From: Maylandia zebra
Taxonomy: Eukaryota; Chordata; Actinopteri; Cichliformes; Cichlidae
Length of the DNA stretch: 64,000 nucleotides
Direction of reading: 5' to 3'
Assembly (NCBI RefSeq): GCF_041146795.1
Contig: NC_135184.1
Location: 6,709,467 to 6,773,466, forward strand
Positions 21,806-34,853 of the stretch are shown piece by piece. Position 1 is the stretch's first letter; the number at the start of each line of letters is the position of its first letter. The translations under genes were made by a program, and so were the position numbers. The notes beneath the pieces are model-generated. The model did no database searches, had not been told where the DNA came from, and saw only the letters and a list, made by a program, of their open reading frames with translations.

Positions 21806-24117
21806 TTTTATATCTTTCTTTGTAAAATTAGCCGCTCTGCTGCCAGTACATTTATCCATAATTGTGCATGGTCAGTTGCTGGCAACGCCCTTTCATGTAA
21901 ACCTGGGGAAATCCTTGGTGTGATAACAAAAAGACACAGGTGTGTTGAACTTTCCATATAAAACTGTGCGTATGGACCAAAAAGGTTTTATTTTAGAAAC
22001 AGTCATATCACATTAGGACTCCCATATATAGAATATTTATTATACAAAAAAGTTTCAACCACAAAAATGTGGATTCTTGTGATTTTGTTGTTTTCACATT
22101 TTTTGAGATGCACAGCCCTGTAACTGTAGATATGACAAGATTTTTCAAACAATTTAACAGGTAAGAGATAAAACTTGATTTTAAAGGCTAAAATTACCTG
22201 TAAAAACTTTGCATTATACGACACATAAAAAATGCTGCTGCTGCTTGTTCACATTAGAAGTGCTGCACTTACTTCTCTAGCTAAAAAAAAAAGTTTACAT
22301 TTTTAGGATAAAATATCTCAGCATGGCTTTTGTGTTCATAAACGGCCATGCTGTTGCAGTTTACTCGAACAAAGCTATCTGGTCTTGACTTGACTTTCTA
22401 GGCCAAATGAATTGCGCCCAGCTGTTGACTAATGGTGCACATTCACCACTAAAGAAACATCATGTCACCACTACTTGTGTCCAGAGTGTGGGTGGTGGGG
22501 GAAGGGAGGGGGTGGTTGAGTAAATAGGATGGGGGTTGGGGGCAAAGTGGGAGTAGCACCACTGCATTGTTTGACTGACAGTGGGACAGCAAGGGGGAAC
22601 GGGTGGTCCAGGCCCAGAGACAATGCCTGAGAACATGCTGCCTCTCTGCTAAGCCCCTTTTGTGTGGAAGGGAGGGAAACCCCTTACAAATAGCCATCAC
22701 CAGCGCAATTCATGCCTTTATCATGTTTTGGAAATGTGCTCAGTGGAAACATGGCATGGTCTGAGATCTCATATTGTTGTACACTTTCAGGGCTACTAAT
22801 AGGGTATTATGAGATTAGCTCAGGGGGATGTTGAAGCATCTGGCAGTGTTGCAGAGAAAACTGGGGTTTGTGTTACAGATGTAAAACAATATACTGAAAA
22901 AAAATCCCCCTTCGAGAAGTCTAAATACCAAAAATTTACCCAAACGGATGTTTAAAAAATCTTTCATTTCTTTTTCTTTTTTTTTTAGATTAGCATTTTT
23001 TCCCATTTCCACATTTTGAAATGTGTATTCATGTCTTGCAACTGAGAGTTTTTTATGTATAGAATGCTATGTAAAAAATGAGATTAAAAACTTTAACTCT
23101 AAAGAATATCACTGCAATTCTCTGAGATTTCCACATGCAGTGAAGCTCAGCGTTTCAGCCAACATTTAAATGTTCTTGGTTGTTTCACAATTTACTTATC
23201 CATTAACAATTAAGCTGTACAAAAACTCAACATTGGATTGTTGGCTTTGCCGCAAAGGCTCCAATAAACGAACTTTTCAGCTATAATGTGTTCACTTAAC
23301 TGCGCTAATAATGTGAAACTCTATATTGAGGCTTTAAGAAGAACACCTCCTAAAGTTGAGGCTGTTTATTCTAGAGCTTAAGACTGTATGCAGCAAGGAC
23401 CTGTTTGGGGGGTGGAAAACATGTCAGAGTCTCCACTTACATTCAACCCAATTAACAATACAATGGTGCAGGGATTTGCAAAGAATCAAGTCAGCCAGTT
23501 TGTCAGTATACATTTGTTAATTATTTGTTTAAATTTGGCCACAAACAATAATTATCACCTGCAATTAGGTCAGGGAAAAGGAGAAGGACTTTTCATTAAT
23601 TGTGTTTAAAATCCTGACAACCCCAATTAGCCAACAGGTCCATCCCGGCTGACACCCAAAGACTGCTTTGCCTGTTGTTGAGATAAAACTCATTATGCTT
23701 TCTCCGGTACACTGAATGCCCCACAATACTGGTTAAGCCGGTCAACCCTTCAACTTTAAGATGTAATTTGGATGTAAAGTAATCTGGTGTGAGGTCATGA
23801 AATTTGTGGGCAGATCGCACTCATTGTGGAAAATGATCCAGTGAGACTGGTGCTGATAGTGAGCGTGTGAGAAAGGACATGACCAGTGAGAGTGCAAATA
23901 AAATAGCTTTTGGAATGTCAGTATGTTTTGATGTAGCCAAATATCCTACTGAAGTGTCCTTGACAGCAAACATTTTGCTGCTTAGTCAGACTTTTTAGTC
24001 TGTTTTTAGTCAGACCAAAACAAAACACATACAGCACATACAAAACTTAAATAAGAGCCGTAACTATAATGCCAACAACTATAACACACTTTATGATAGG
24101 TTGTCTTCAAGAGATCT
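21806..24117. other. intergenic, no gene recognised
   Basis: Includes a G-rich patch near 22486-22560 and otherwise AT-rich DNA. No gene or repeat boundary identified. Confidence 0.5.
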
Positions 24118-24200
24118 GATTAGATTAGATTAGATTAGATAAAACTTTATTAATCCCTCGGGTGGGTTCCTCTGGGAAATTCAGTAATGAGAGTTTAATA
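24118..24200 (-). mobile_element. LINE 3' end (Rex1/L2 type), heavily 5'-truncated
   Basis: On the minus strand, AATTTCCCAGAGGAACCCAC leads into GAGGGATTAATAAAGTTTTA and a TAATC pentamer tail. This is the layout of the 3' terminus of fish Rex1/L2 elements and parallels the tail of the longer copy at 16.4 kb. Only the untranslated end remains. Confidence 0.65.
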
Positions 24201-24417
24201 GTTCAATAAGAGTAAATAGTATACATTATACAGAAATAAATTAACTCTTGCTTAGTTTATTACTATGAGACGTTCTACCACATTGATTTGATTCAGGAGC
24301 TTGTAGTGGTTGAGAAGTTGGCACACTTATCAGGGAGTTTACAGTTTACAAGTAACATATGTGACATTCCCAACTGCCAACACTGACGATGTCTGTTCGC
24401 CACTCTTACCAAAACAC

Positions 24418-24421
24418 AAAA
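24418..24421 (-). terminator. pol III TTTT terminator for the 24.4 kb tRNA-Tyr
   Basis: A T4 run on the minus strand begins six bases after the discriminator base, with a second T4 run at 24411-24414. Confidence 0.6.
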
Positions 24422-24427
24422 GCCTGC

Positions 24428-24515
24428 TCCTTCGAGCCGGAATCGAACCAGCGACCTAAGGATTTCAGCACAACTCTCCTACAGTGCTCCGCTCTACCAG
24501 CTGAGCTATCGAAGA
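24428..24515 (-). tRNA. tRNA-Tyr (GTA) with 15-base intron, imperfect
   Basis: Minus strand. The D arm GCTC/GAGC, the anticodon loop CTGTAG (GTA) and the T arm GCTGG-TTCGATT-CCGGC are intact, with discriminator A. Two departures are visible. Base 1 is T rather than C, giving a T-G pair with position 72 where C1-G72 is a tyrosine identity pair in eukaryotes. The anticodon stem reads GAGCA opposite TCCTT, leaving a C-C mismatch at 30-40. It may be a weak gene or an early pseudogene. A TTTT terminator follows closely, unlike the 11.3 kb copy. Confidence 0.75.
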
Positions 24516-27394
24516 GGTGAACTCTGTGTTTGTTAGGTTGTATATTCTACACACAGCTGTGTTGTGTATATATGCACAGTACTGTAGGTGTACTGATTAC
24601 TGCTGTTTACTGCTGTAGACTTTTATCAGTTGCAGGTTGCTGGAAGCACTTGACTGCTTACAAAAACAAAGTTGGTAAACCAAAAGAGTAAGACTGTTGG
24701 TCAAAACATCAAATAAAAGATAAAAGAGCTGAAACCAAACACGGGTCTCATATTAGCTGGTGTGTTCAGTGTCATGGATTAAAATTCTTGTTGAGGAGAA
24801 TTTTTGTTAATTGACCAAAATTGACTTTTTTTTTTGTTTGTTTGTGAACTCACTGTAAAAATCATACATTTCTGTAGTAGAGAGTTAAAAAAACAAAAAA
24901 ACAGGAACATACTGTGATTTAATTATTTATCTACTACTTATTTACATTAGTGTTGTATGATTGCGAATGGAAGACGTCTTTTTCAATAGAAAGTCTGTAA
25001 AATGTATGAAAATACAGATAAAAGTCTAAAATTTATGTCCTCCTTCACATTTTCCAAGTGGGCTGATTCTAGCCCCCGGGCCTCATGTTTGACATTATTA
25101 CCTTTTCTTACAAACATAGCAGCTTTTGGCTCAAAAATGGACGGTGTCAGTAACACTAAAAGGGATGTTTCCAAAGGCAGTTCACATGCCATTGGTTCTT
25201 GATAGTCCATCTTTTATATGCATTCATAATATAAAAACAATATAACAGCATTTTATATACAGTATGGCTGAAACTACACAGAGACAGGAGAAACTCCAGA
25301 TTCTTTCTCTCATTATAGCAACAGAGTAACACTAAATATCCATACTGTCATTTGATCTATTTTTAAAACAGGAATATCGTTTCAATATCTTTAAAATTGC
25401 TTCCTGCTTCTATGCAAAGTTAGTCAGCTTCAGCGTTTTGCTTGGTTCACAACCGAACGGCTCAGCGAAGGTCATTGTAGCACGTGAAGGCTGAATGTTT
25501 CCTGCTGACTTTCCGCACCCAGATGTTCCCATCCCGTGAGCAGGTTTGAACTTGTGCCTTTATCCAGTCACATTTATCTCCAGGGATGTCAGATCTGTTA
25601 TGAACTGATTTGCTACCCAAACATAGATAACCTAATGTGAAATGTAACTACTGAGTATCCTGTAAAGTCTACAGAGGTATACTGAAACTGTTTTACCTCT
25701 GCCCCTTAGATCCAGAAACATTTTTCTTAAACTTCACCTATTGGTGACTTTAAGGACACGACCAGATGAATCATAAATTCAACAACTGCTCATGAATCTG
25801 TTATTGCATCATTTCAGATGAGTCAGTTGGCTAAGCAGGATGTTAATATTTCCCAGTCGTCCATAAGCGTTGTATTTCCTTCTCAATAGAAAACAGAATG
25901 CTTCCTTTATGACCTTGACTTTTTTTAAGCTAACAAGGAGCTTCCTCCACTGCTTATTAGTCTTCAGACCGTCCATGTTTTGCATTTAGAACAAACAAAA
26001 CACCAATGAAAACTCTTCAAAACCAAGAGAGTCATCCATTTGTAACATGATCCCAGCAGTTTTTGTGACTCCAGAAAAAATAAACTGCAAATTACTCAAC
26101 ATTTGGATCAAAGTCCAACAATGACCGTCTATTCTACAGAGGATCAATAGAGCTGATAATTGCAACAATGGGCTAAATTGAATTGAATATTGCTTTATTT
26201 TAAAGTTGCTACTAATTCCACAAATTGAAAACGAGGCAAAGCACATTACAATAATTATAACAGTCATTTGAGTTCATTTCCATTAAATTATAGCACATTC
26301 CAGCCATTTTTAAAATATGTGCGTATTCATAAATTCCGGGCACAGGCACATGAACCTCAACCTTTGTTAATATGAATATATTGTGAGACATTTGCATAAT
26401 CCACTTCATAATCCACTGCAGCACTCGGCAGTAACAAAGATAAGGAGGGGTAGCCACTGTTTCTCCTGGGAACGCTACACAGATAAACGGAGGAAAAGAG
26501 ACCCACTTTCTGCTCCTATTATGAGATAAAAACAAGGGAAGGCTTTGCAAAGTTTTCACTTTCCAATGCATTTCCCTTTTAGAGACAGATGGTGGTGGAA
26601 TATCATTATTTGTATGGTTTTTTTTTTCTTTTTTTCTTTCACAGACACTGAAATTTACTGAATTTCCACAGAGATGAGGTGCATGGGTTATTTATGTATC
26701 CACCGCAGACGCAGCATGCTGATTGTATTACCCCGCTTCTGCTTCACGGAGACACTAAAATATGTTTCTTGCAGGTAGTGTTTTTCACACAAAAATTGAA
26801 AAACCTCCTGTGTGCAGTGAGAGGAATCACAGGGTGACAAATGAGCAAACAGAAAGCAAACTCCCAGCTCGTCCTCAACATCACTAATGAGACCCGTTTT
26901 TAGCTTCAGTATGGATGGAAAAGTGTATGTGTGCCTGCACCTGTGTGTGTGTGTGTGTGTGTACTCGACTTTCTGAGTGCATGAATGTGTATTTCGTGAC
27001 TGAGGCAGTGAAAAGCTCTCTTAAGTCTCCCAATCGTTCCAAATTGGCCTGTGGGACGATGCCACCACACAACTACATCCATCCCCACTGTTCTGCATGC
27101 ATTCCTGGTGTGTGTGTGTGCGTCTGCATGTGTGTGTGTTTGGACAATGGCAACACTTCCTTTTTGCCCTAATAGGCAGGGAGCCTCGGCCATTGTGGTC
27201 TGATTAGGGTTCCCATTCAAGCTCTCTGGGATTTCTAATTGCGAGGCCTTGTGCAGCAAACTCCCCCTCACTTCCCACCCCACTACACTCCCCTCACGAC
27301 TACTGTAAGACTTAATGAGACACAATTACTGCCCCCTAGGAGTCCTAGAGCAAGCCAATCACAAAGAGACATAGACCCCCAGTGAATGGCCACT
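24516..27394. other. intergenic, no gene recognised
   Basis: Mostly AT-rich DNA. A TG microsatellite lies near 26941-26962. The stretch 27150-27390 is repeat-free and of higher complexity (see findings). Confidence 0.5.
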
Positions 27395-27740
27395 CAGTAG
27401 AGAAAGAGACAGAAAGAGGGAGCAGGAGGGAAGGGAGAATCATAAGCCCTCATTGTCCAGAGAAAGCACAGAGAGAAGCCTTTTTTTGGAGAAATATAAA
27501 TGTTTTTATTTAATGCCGGCTCATAATTAGGCCCCTGAGAGGAAAAAGGAGAGCCAGAGGAGTGGAGAGGGCGGGGAGTTCAATAGGAAAAAAGGCCTGT
27601 AGGTACAAAAGAAGGAGAATGACATGTTAGACTTGCAGAGGAGGGTGGGGGGAGGAGGGGGGAGGGAAAAGGAGAAAAGAAAAGGGGACAAATAGATACT
27701 GAGGTGAAAAAACACAGAGGCAGAAAAAGAGAACAAAACC
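27395..27740. other. purine-rich tract with G-run cluster
   Basis: The plus strand is dominated by A and G. At 27643-27666 there are four or more runs of three or more G separated by single or few bases, which fits a G-quadruplex pattern. The minus-strand frames here are low-complexity Ser/Phe/Pro translations and not genes. Confidence 0.6.
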
Positions 27741-30293
27741 AAGTGGAAAAACTTGACAGGACTTTCTTCTTTTCTTCTCGTCTTTTTAGCATTTTAAGCC
27801 TATTTGGCGTGGGAAATGGCCTGACATTGAATGATTTGTGCCAGGCAAAGTGAAAAGCCGAGGCAGTCGCTATGTTTTGCAGGTTTGGCACTTCACGTTT
27901 GGCTTAAGAGGTGAAATATTCCCTGTTTTGAGGAGCCTTTCTGCCAAAACTGTGGGAAGCAATATAACGGGGACTTACACAAGTTTGGATTTTGAAAGAG
28001 CTGCAATAAAAGACACAATTTGCAGACACCTCTTGATTGTATGGGAACATTTACTGTATTATTCTTCCAGATTAGTACAGATATTGTTTCAGGATGTCAC
28101 GTCTGGGAATTTTGAAGTGTTTTTTCTTGGAAAGGAGAGTGTAGTGCAAAAGCTGAGCCCTTTTATGATGGTAACACACAGGAATCAGACACAACGGATA
28201 TCACTGACCAAATAAAAGACTTGTTCTCTTGTGAAATGCTGCATTCTTGGTTTAATTCACAGTGCAGTATAATACCCAGCCACCTGGAGGAATGGCAGGT
28301 GTGACCTTCCACAAAAAATATGAACAAACAGTACAAATAAAAAGCTTTTAAAGATGTCTGAGTTGGGTTTTTTCCCTTCAAGATACACTTGTACCCAGAA
28401 CGCACTGTTGAACATTCTCAGAGTGCTTAGAAAACCTCACGGGGCAGTCATAGTCTTTTGGCAAGAACCTAATCTGAAAATCTCACTCACTTTTCTTGCT
28501 CTTGACTAAACAAGCAGACGTCGTTAGTGCATCTTTGCCCTGTAAACCCATACACACACACAAGGGACATAAACAGCAACACATATAAACACATACACAC
28601 TGGTTTTCAGTGTTGTAACAGTTTAGAGGTTTCCTGCAAGGTTTCTGAGCTCACATAGCTCCATGTAACTGTATTTTTTTTAAGTCACATCCTGTTTTGT
28701 TTGTCACTTGCAGACTTTGTTCACTGATTCACAGATACCCCAAAGCCAGGGCAATGTAACAGTAAAACACTGATGAAGCAAGAAAGTATGCAGAGTTGTA
28801 AAAGGTTATTGTAAAATTTTTACAAACAATTTATGAGGATCAAAGAGTTTAACAGGTTTGTTCACCCGTAAAGACAAGAAAACTACACAGGACACCTTCA
28901 CACTGCTGGCATATATGAGCTTAAAAATGCCTTCAAATATTTAGTAAGTGGTGATCTGGCTGCAATGCAGATGCATCACCATAACACTTTTGTCAACTTC
29001 TAGTGTGTATTAAGAAAGAGAAACAATTCTCAGGGTCCTGTTTGAGGATATGAAAGCAGTAAGCCTACAACAAACTGCTCACTTTGTCATTATTTTGGGA
29101 GTATTTAATTAATCATCCGTGCCGTGCAGCCAGCAAAAGACAGAGCAGCTAAACTGATCCAGCGGCGCAGCCATTATTAACTCATGTCGCCTCTGATGCC
29201 ACTCTAGAGGCAAAGACGGCTCATTTCACTAAGTGCGTATTTCCTGGATTCCTCTGTTCTCACTTCTCCTCTTAATTTCTTCAGATGAGACATGTAAGAT
29301 GTGAGGGAAAGATTTAAATGAAGAAAGCAAGGCGTCTGAGATAAGATACACTAATTTCTCTCTTTAAAATTATTTTAAGCTCAAACGTGCTCACGCTCGC
29401 TTTCCCTCTGTGTCACACACACACAAACGGGCACACGCACACACCGCCTTGGCCCCATGTTCCTTTCAGTGTGTGCAGCCTCTCAGCAAGTGACTGAACC
29501 CCCTTTGTTCAGCAGTGACCCTCTTAAGCGCAGGTTGAAGCCTGCAGCCATTCCACTTTGGATTTGGACCCTATCGCGTGTCACACAGCTAAGTCGACCA
29601 GGACCGGGCCTCTTCACTCAGACACATGGCAACAAGTACCCATTCACATCAGCAGGGTTTAAGCTAAAATAACACATTTATGAGCAACTGTAGAGCCCTT
29701 AGTCTGTTTGCTTCCTTTGAATACAACAAAGGAAAAACATCTATTGTTCTCTATTATGCCAAAATACTTTATTCTTAATTATATTAGTCTGGCTTTTCAA
29801 TAAGCTGTTTAAAACAAATGGGTTTAAGTGAACAAATCTAAGTTGCTAATTACTTATTTATCTTTATAGTGACCATGCCCCTTTTGCATGTAACCCCAAG
29901 CTGAAAACTCGGTCTGTATTCAAACATTCAAGTCAAGTTTCATCGAGGTCAGCTATCTTTAGATTTCATAATCTACATGTGTTTCAAACAAAAAAGAAAA
30001 ATAGATTCAGATGGATTCAATATTCAAGCATCAAAAACTCCACAAATGCACTAATTTTTATTTATATTTTCCCTTATTACTGACATTGTAGAGAGGACAT
30101 TACAGTGTATGCTGTTCTCTTTTGCTATTGGTCTTGAGTAAAATCACTAAAAGCAAAAGAGACACTCAATTTTATCTGTTACCTGTCCCAATCCAGAGGA
30201 ATTAATGCACAGTATGAATTAGTGGTAATTCCCAAGAAGATTCAGTCATATTTTCAGACGAAACGAGAAAGGGACAGCAGGATGCATGCATGT
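27741..30293. other. intergenic, no gene recognised
   Basis: No coding or RNA gene seen. The frame at 27838-28215 has no recognisable domain. Confidence 0.5.
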
Positions 30294-30386
30294 GGCCCTG
30301 TGGCGCAATGGATAGCGCATTGGACTTCTAGTTAAAGACATTGAGATGCAATTCAAAGGTTGTGGGTTCGAGTCCCACCAGGGTCG
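30294..30386 (+). tRNA. tRNA-Arg (TCT anticodon) with 20-base intron
   Basis: Acceptor GGCCCTG pairs with CAGGGTC (one G-T pair at 2-71, as in the human gene), and the discriminator is G. The D arm is GCGC/GCGC. The anticodon loop CTTCTAG is on a TTGGA/TTCAA stem, interrupted after position 37 by an intron of about 20 bases. The T arm GTGGG-TTCGAGT-CCCAC is perfect. Vertebrate tRNA-Arg(TCT) genes commonly carry such an intron. A TTTT terminator begins four bases after the gene. It stands alone, with no other tRNA within about 5.7 kb. Confidence 0.95.
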
Positions 30387-30389
30387 CTG

Positions 30390-30393
30390 TTTT
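30390..30393 (+). terminator. pol III TTTT terminator of tRNA-Arg
   Basis: A T4 run starts four bases downstream of the tRNA 3' end. Confidence 0.75.
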
Positions 30394-33300
30394 CTATCTG
30401 AACAAAAGATTATGGGCTGTTTCACTTAGATGATAAAACACAAAGAAGGTTTTAGATGGGGGTGTAAATTGTCGATGAAAATATTTAAATAAATTAATTT
30501 AAATGAATTATATTCATATCATGCATTAGAAAGAATAAAATAAAATGTTAGAAAAAAGTAGTTTTCCCAACTGTATCCATTGCCATAAATGTGCAGATTG
30601 TGCGCAGGTATCAAGATGACGCCACATGATGCAACTGATTAAAGCTCATTTGCACTGAAAACAAGCGAGCTTAACTCACCTATTTGGCAGATTTTATAAA
30701 GCCTTAGTATCAAAGAAGTGTTACGATGGTTTATTTTTGGAGCTGCTTTTGTTGCTCCTGGAACAACAGCATCTTATGCATACAAAGTGGAATGTGTCTT
30801 TGTCAGTTTCTCTCTGTTGGTTTCATCAGCTTAATCAGGTCCAACTGTGACTTAGATTGACAGGTCATATGTCAAAAGTGGATGTTTCACAAAGCTCTGC
30901 ATAATTCGAAGAGCTGCTTTTCAACCCTTTTGTATTTATCCAGGAAAAGTTAGCAAATCCCCAAAGCTTTTTTCATTGCTCTGATTTCAATTATTCAGCA
31001 CCAGACCTTTAGATCTGGTAGCAGCTCAGTGTCAAATACAAATCTGAAACTAAAAAACTGTATTAACATACATTATAACAAGGGAATTATTTTACCTTGA
31101 GTTAACCTTAGAACTGAACTTTGCATCTATACATGCACCGTGGCCTTCTGCATAGACGTTGCTTAATCTATAAACTGTGTTATTTAAGAATTTGTTGTCC
31201 TAAAGTCTTCATCAGGTGCTTTTTCAGCAAATGTAAGTTCCCAAGGCCTAGCATGTACAAACCTCACATGGATAAAAGTTAAACCAGAGCATTTTCAACA
31301 TCTCCGTTGGTCAAATTAATGAATAAACAAAGCCCAAATAAAATCTGCAGGTCAGCAGCATCATTGTCAGTACTCAAGACAATCCGCCTTTATTTTTAGA
31401 TGGAATTTTTATGATTGTGGTTGTACCTTTGCCACTCTTCACTATCTGATATGCAATTCTGAGTTATTTTCTCCTGTTTTCATGCAGTACATGCTGTTAA
31501 ATTGCTCACATTAACCTTGAGCACCTTAGAATAAAAACAAAAGTTAAAAACACAGATATAGAGCACTTCTTTTGACCCCCTTTTTACCTTCATGTCCTGT
31601 ATCTGCAAGGCCCCATTACTGAAAAAGCTTGCTCTAACTGGTCGTGTGAACCAGCAGCCCTGTGAGCGAGGCACATCTACGTAAGAACTATCTGCTAAAA
31701 CCTGCAGCTGTAGATGTTTGAAGATACACAGTGCACAATACTTTGGTGCCATGCTCTTTTTACCATTTGCAAAGTGTGAAGTGAAACCTAAGCAGAGCCA
31801 AAGCTGCGCTCAAGCTTTTGCACTTATTAGCCAAGCTGTTAGCTATCCAACATGCTAACACTAAGAATTTCTGGCAGAGCATTGCTACAATCAGTACAAT
31901 GAGGACTGCTCACTTTTTGAAATTTTGGGTTTCATGCAGGTTTAATGCAGAGTTCTCCCAGAGTGCAGGGTGTTGGATTGATCCAGCAGGAGTTGTACAT
32001 TTTGAGTTGTCTTAGGAAGGGTATCAGTTATAAAACTCTGCCAGATCAAAGTATTTACCGTGTTTACAAGGAGAAGCCTTAACACCTGTTTTCCGAGGGC
32101 ATTCTCTCACAGGGAACATTTCTATACTTTAAATTGTGTCATTCAACTTTCTGAACTTCACATGGCTGTAGATGCAACTCAACATAATAGAAAGATGCCA
32201 CCAACAGGTCACCTGTGTAATCCAATCATCATTTTATAAAGCAGAATGATGCCTTTTAAAAGTAAGACGAGCAAACAAGGAAAAAAACTGGCAACTTCTC
32301 GCTCTTAGGTTGAGGGTGTGTCAAACCAGCTGTTTGTGGGACTTTATTTGGTTGGTTGGTTGTTGCTCCAACCCTGAAAACCATATATGGATCACTGTTT
32401 TTCAGTCAAGTGTCAAAGGAAGTGATGCATCTGAACGATTGTACGCTTATCTGTGCTCACACACCTGAATGTCTGAAAATCCTCTCTTCAGACAAAACAT
32501 TCGCTTTTGTTGTATGTTACTTTCTCAGGTGATTAAATAAAAGTTAAACAAAAAGTACTTCAAGAATGTCAGACGATCACGATCATTGCTTTCTTTGTTT
32601 AATACTGGCAGAACAATGAAAAATGCTCTCCCGTTTTTATTGTTGCCATGTTACTACAGCGACTACTGTGTTAACAAAACATTAACCGTCTGCACAGTAA
32701 ACAGGTCGGTAATTATTGTCCAGAAGAACACTACTGTTGAGTAAATTCATTTGGCAGGAAGGATATCAAGTCATGTGTTACAGGTTATTGAATGAATCAC
32801 ATGGCATGTTTAATTTCAAATTGTTATATTGTTAAATTGTTAAGTATTTTTATGTGTCTACTTACTTGACTGGTGTTGTTCAGATAAACCATAAACCCCA
32901 TGCAGTCTCTGTGATATGTATATAGAAAGAAGACTGTCAATTTGAAAATAAAAACTTTCATGAGATCTCCTTTTTCAGCATCAAGGAGACTTAAAGGTTT
33001 TGATGTGACAGAAGCAAGAAAGGCCTGAAGTCAGTCTGAGGATCAATCTTTCCTTTCACATGAGAGTGACGTCCTTTGACTTCAAAACAGATGCAGTAGG
33101 CCTGCACATGACAAAATGTTACAGTCACATGTCACTCTCAGTGACTTTGGCTTTAAAAGTGGGGCTGATGCCTTCTCTTAGACAGAAAATTCAAAGGAAA
33201 ATAAATACTTTAAATGTAATAGTGCATTTTATACACAAGTTGTAATACCTCATATTAGATTATGTTAATGTTGGAAATCTTTAAGGCTCAAAAAGCTTCT

Positions 33301-34478
33301 TGAAGTGCTAATTTAAAGCAACAGTCATGTTATTGCTTGAAGTCATTCAGGGCACATTACTCTTTGTTTTATTATTGCACAACTTTTTAAATCTCTGGAT
33401 TCCAGGCTGCAGGCCAGCTATGGGCTTCACTGAGAGTGCTGCCTATATAAAACATGTAAAACATTTACTAGTCTAACTAGTGTTTTCTGCAATCCCAACA
33501 GTGCTTCCAATTTATCACTTTATGTTGTCACTTTTGTCCTCTTGCAGCTCAATCAGAGAGATAAGAAGGATAACTTTTAGAGCTTGTGGAATTTTTATTA
33601 GGCTGTTTTCCCAGTCCTTTTGATGAGGTGCTATTTTATTGACTTTATAATGAGACTTTTTAAGAATTGAGCTCATATAAGAAAATTATGTTATCAATTT
33701 TGCATAAATGTCTTGAAATGTCTAATTTTTAAAAGGAAAACTATAGCAATGTTGATTGTAATATATTTGAAATGTCACATTTTCTGTTTCTGTTGCTTAA
33801 TTTAAAAAACAAAAACAAACATAGGCTCATAAATGTGGTTTTGTTGTAGTTTTCACCCTGCAGGTTTACTTTGACATGTCAGTGTGATTCAAACATGTAA
33901 ACAGTTAGTGCGTGTTAACATTTAGCATTTTCAAACCTATATATTTTGTTAAAATTACAAACCTAGTTCCTCATTCAACTTGATTCTCCAACTGATTTCT
34001 AAACTGTTTTTACTGTTTTGATTCAAACTGTACTTTCAGTCAAGTGGTTCAATGATTAAATCTTATCATGCAAAGGTCATAAAAATGCTTTACTAGTCTT
34101 GCTCTAGTCCCTGATTCAAAGGTCCTCTCATTACTCTCTTTGCTACGCTGCTTTGATGATACAGTGAAAACTGCACCATATACTACTGTGCGATGCAGTG
34201 AAGATGTTGTTGTGTAATGGCAACGCAGAGGAAGAGTGTGGATCTAAAAGTTGACCATTTAATTTTGGTAACATTTGATATAATTGAGGCTTTTATCTAG
34301 ATTACTAAATCGATTTCTGCTGCAAAACATATTGAAACCATATTCAGGTTTCTCTTCCTCGGTGCTCAATTTGTGCACAAATGAAAGTATTTCTGATCAT
34401 TTATGTGTCCCTAAAGAACTTTCATCTTGTCATTTCAGTTCTGTAACTTAAAAAACCTTGTATTAAATTTAAAAATGT
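30394..34478. other. intergenic, no gene recognised
   Basis: About 4 kb of AT-rich DNA with only short, featureless frames. Confidence 0.5.
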
Positions 34479-34734
34479 ATGTGTCCTGTATTGAGGTTGT
34501 TTGGGCCTCTGCTTAGGATGCTTCTGGGTACTTCAAGTTTGGAGGTGTTCTGGGTTTGCCCAACTAGAAAGAGACCCTGGGGTAAACCCAGAACCCACTG
34601 GAGAGATTATATTTCTCGTATGATCTCAGGAGACCCAGGAGGAAATGGAAAGTGTGGGGGTAAGGATCCTGGATAAAAGGATCCAGCTTATAGCCTACTG
34701 CCACCAGAACTGAACTTCAGATAAGTGGGAGATG
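34479..34734 (+). mobile_element. LINE 3' end (RTE/Rex-like), decayed
   Basis: A frame across this stretch reads PTRKRPWGKPRTHWRDYIS. I recognise this as a degraded form of the RPRGRPRTRWRDYI motif near the C-terminus of a common fish LINE protein. The region ends with AGATAAGTGGGAGATGATGG and runs straight into a GGAT tail, as these elements do. Clade assignment is tentative. Confidence 0.65.
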
Positions 34735-34853
34735 ATGGATGGATGGATGGATGGATGGATGGATGGATGGATGGATGGATGGATGGATGGATGGGTGGGT
34801 GGATGGATGGATGGATGGATGGATGGATGGATGGATGGATGGATGGATGGATG
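34735..34853. repeat. (GGAT)n tail of the LINE, expanded
   Basis: About 30 tetranucleotide units, interrupted once near 34791-34803 by GGGTGGGTGG. This is the simple-repeat tail of the adjacent LINE, expanded by slippage. Confidence 0.9.

Noticed and set aside
26884-27325. Overlapping frames with His/Thr-rich segments
   Set aside because: Translations of TG/CA repeats on the opposite strand, with no conserved domain.
27527-27891. Two minus-strand Ser/Phe/Pro-rich frames
   Set aside because: Low-complexity translations of the purine-rich tract.
31480-31752. 90-codon minus-strand frame
   Set aside because: No motif, no splice context and no neighbouring exon; treated as chance.
34735-34853. 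Regular short repeats resembling an array
   Set aside because: These are GGAT tetranucleotides without spacers, following a LINE 3' end. This is a microsatellite tail, not a CRISPR-like array.
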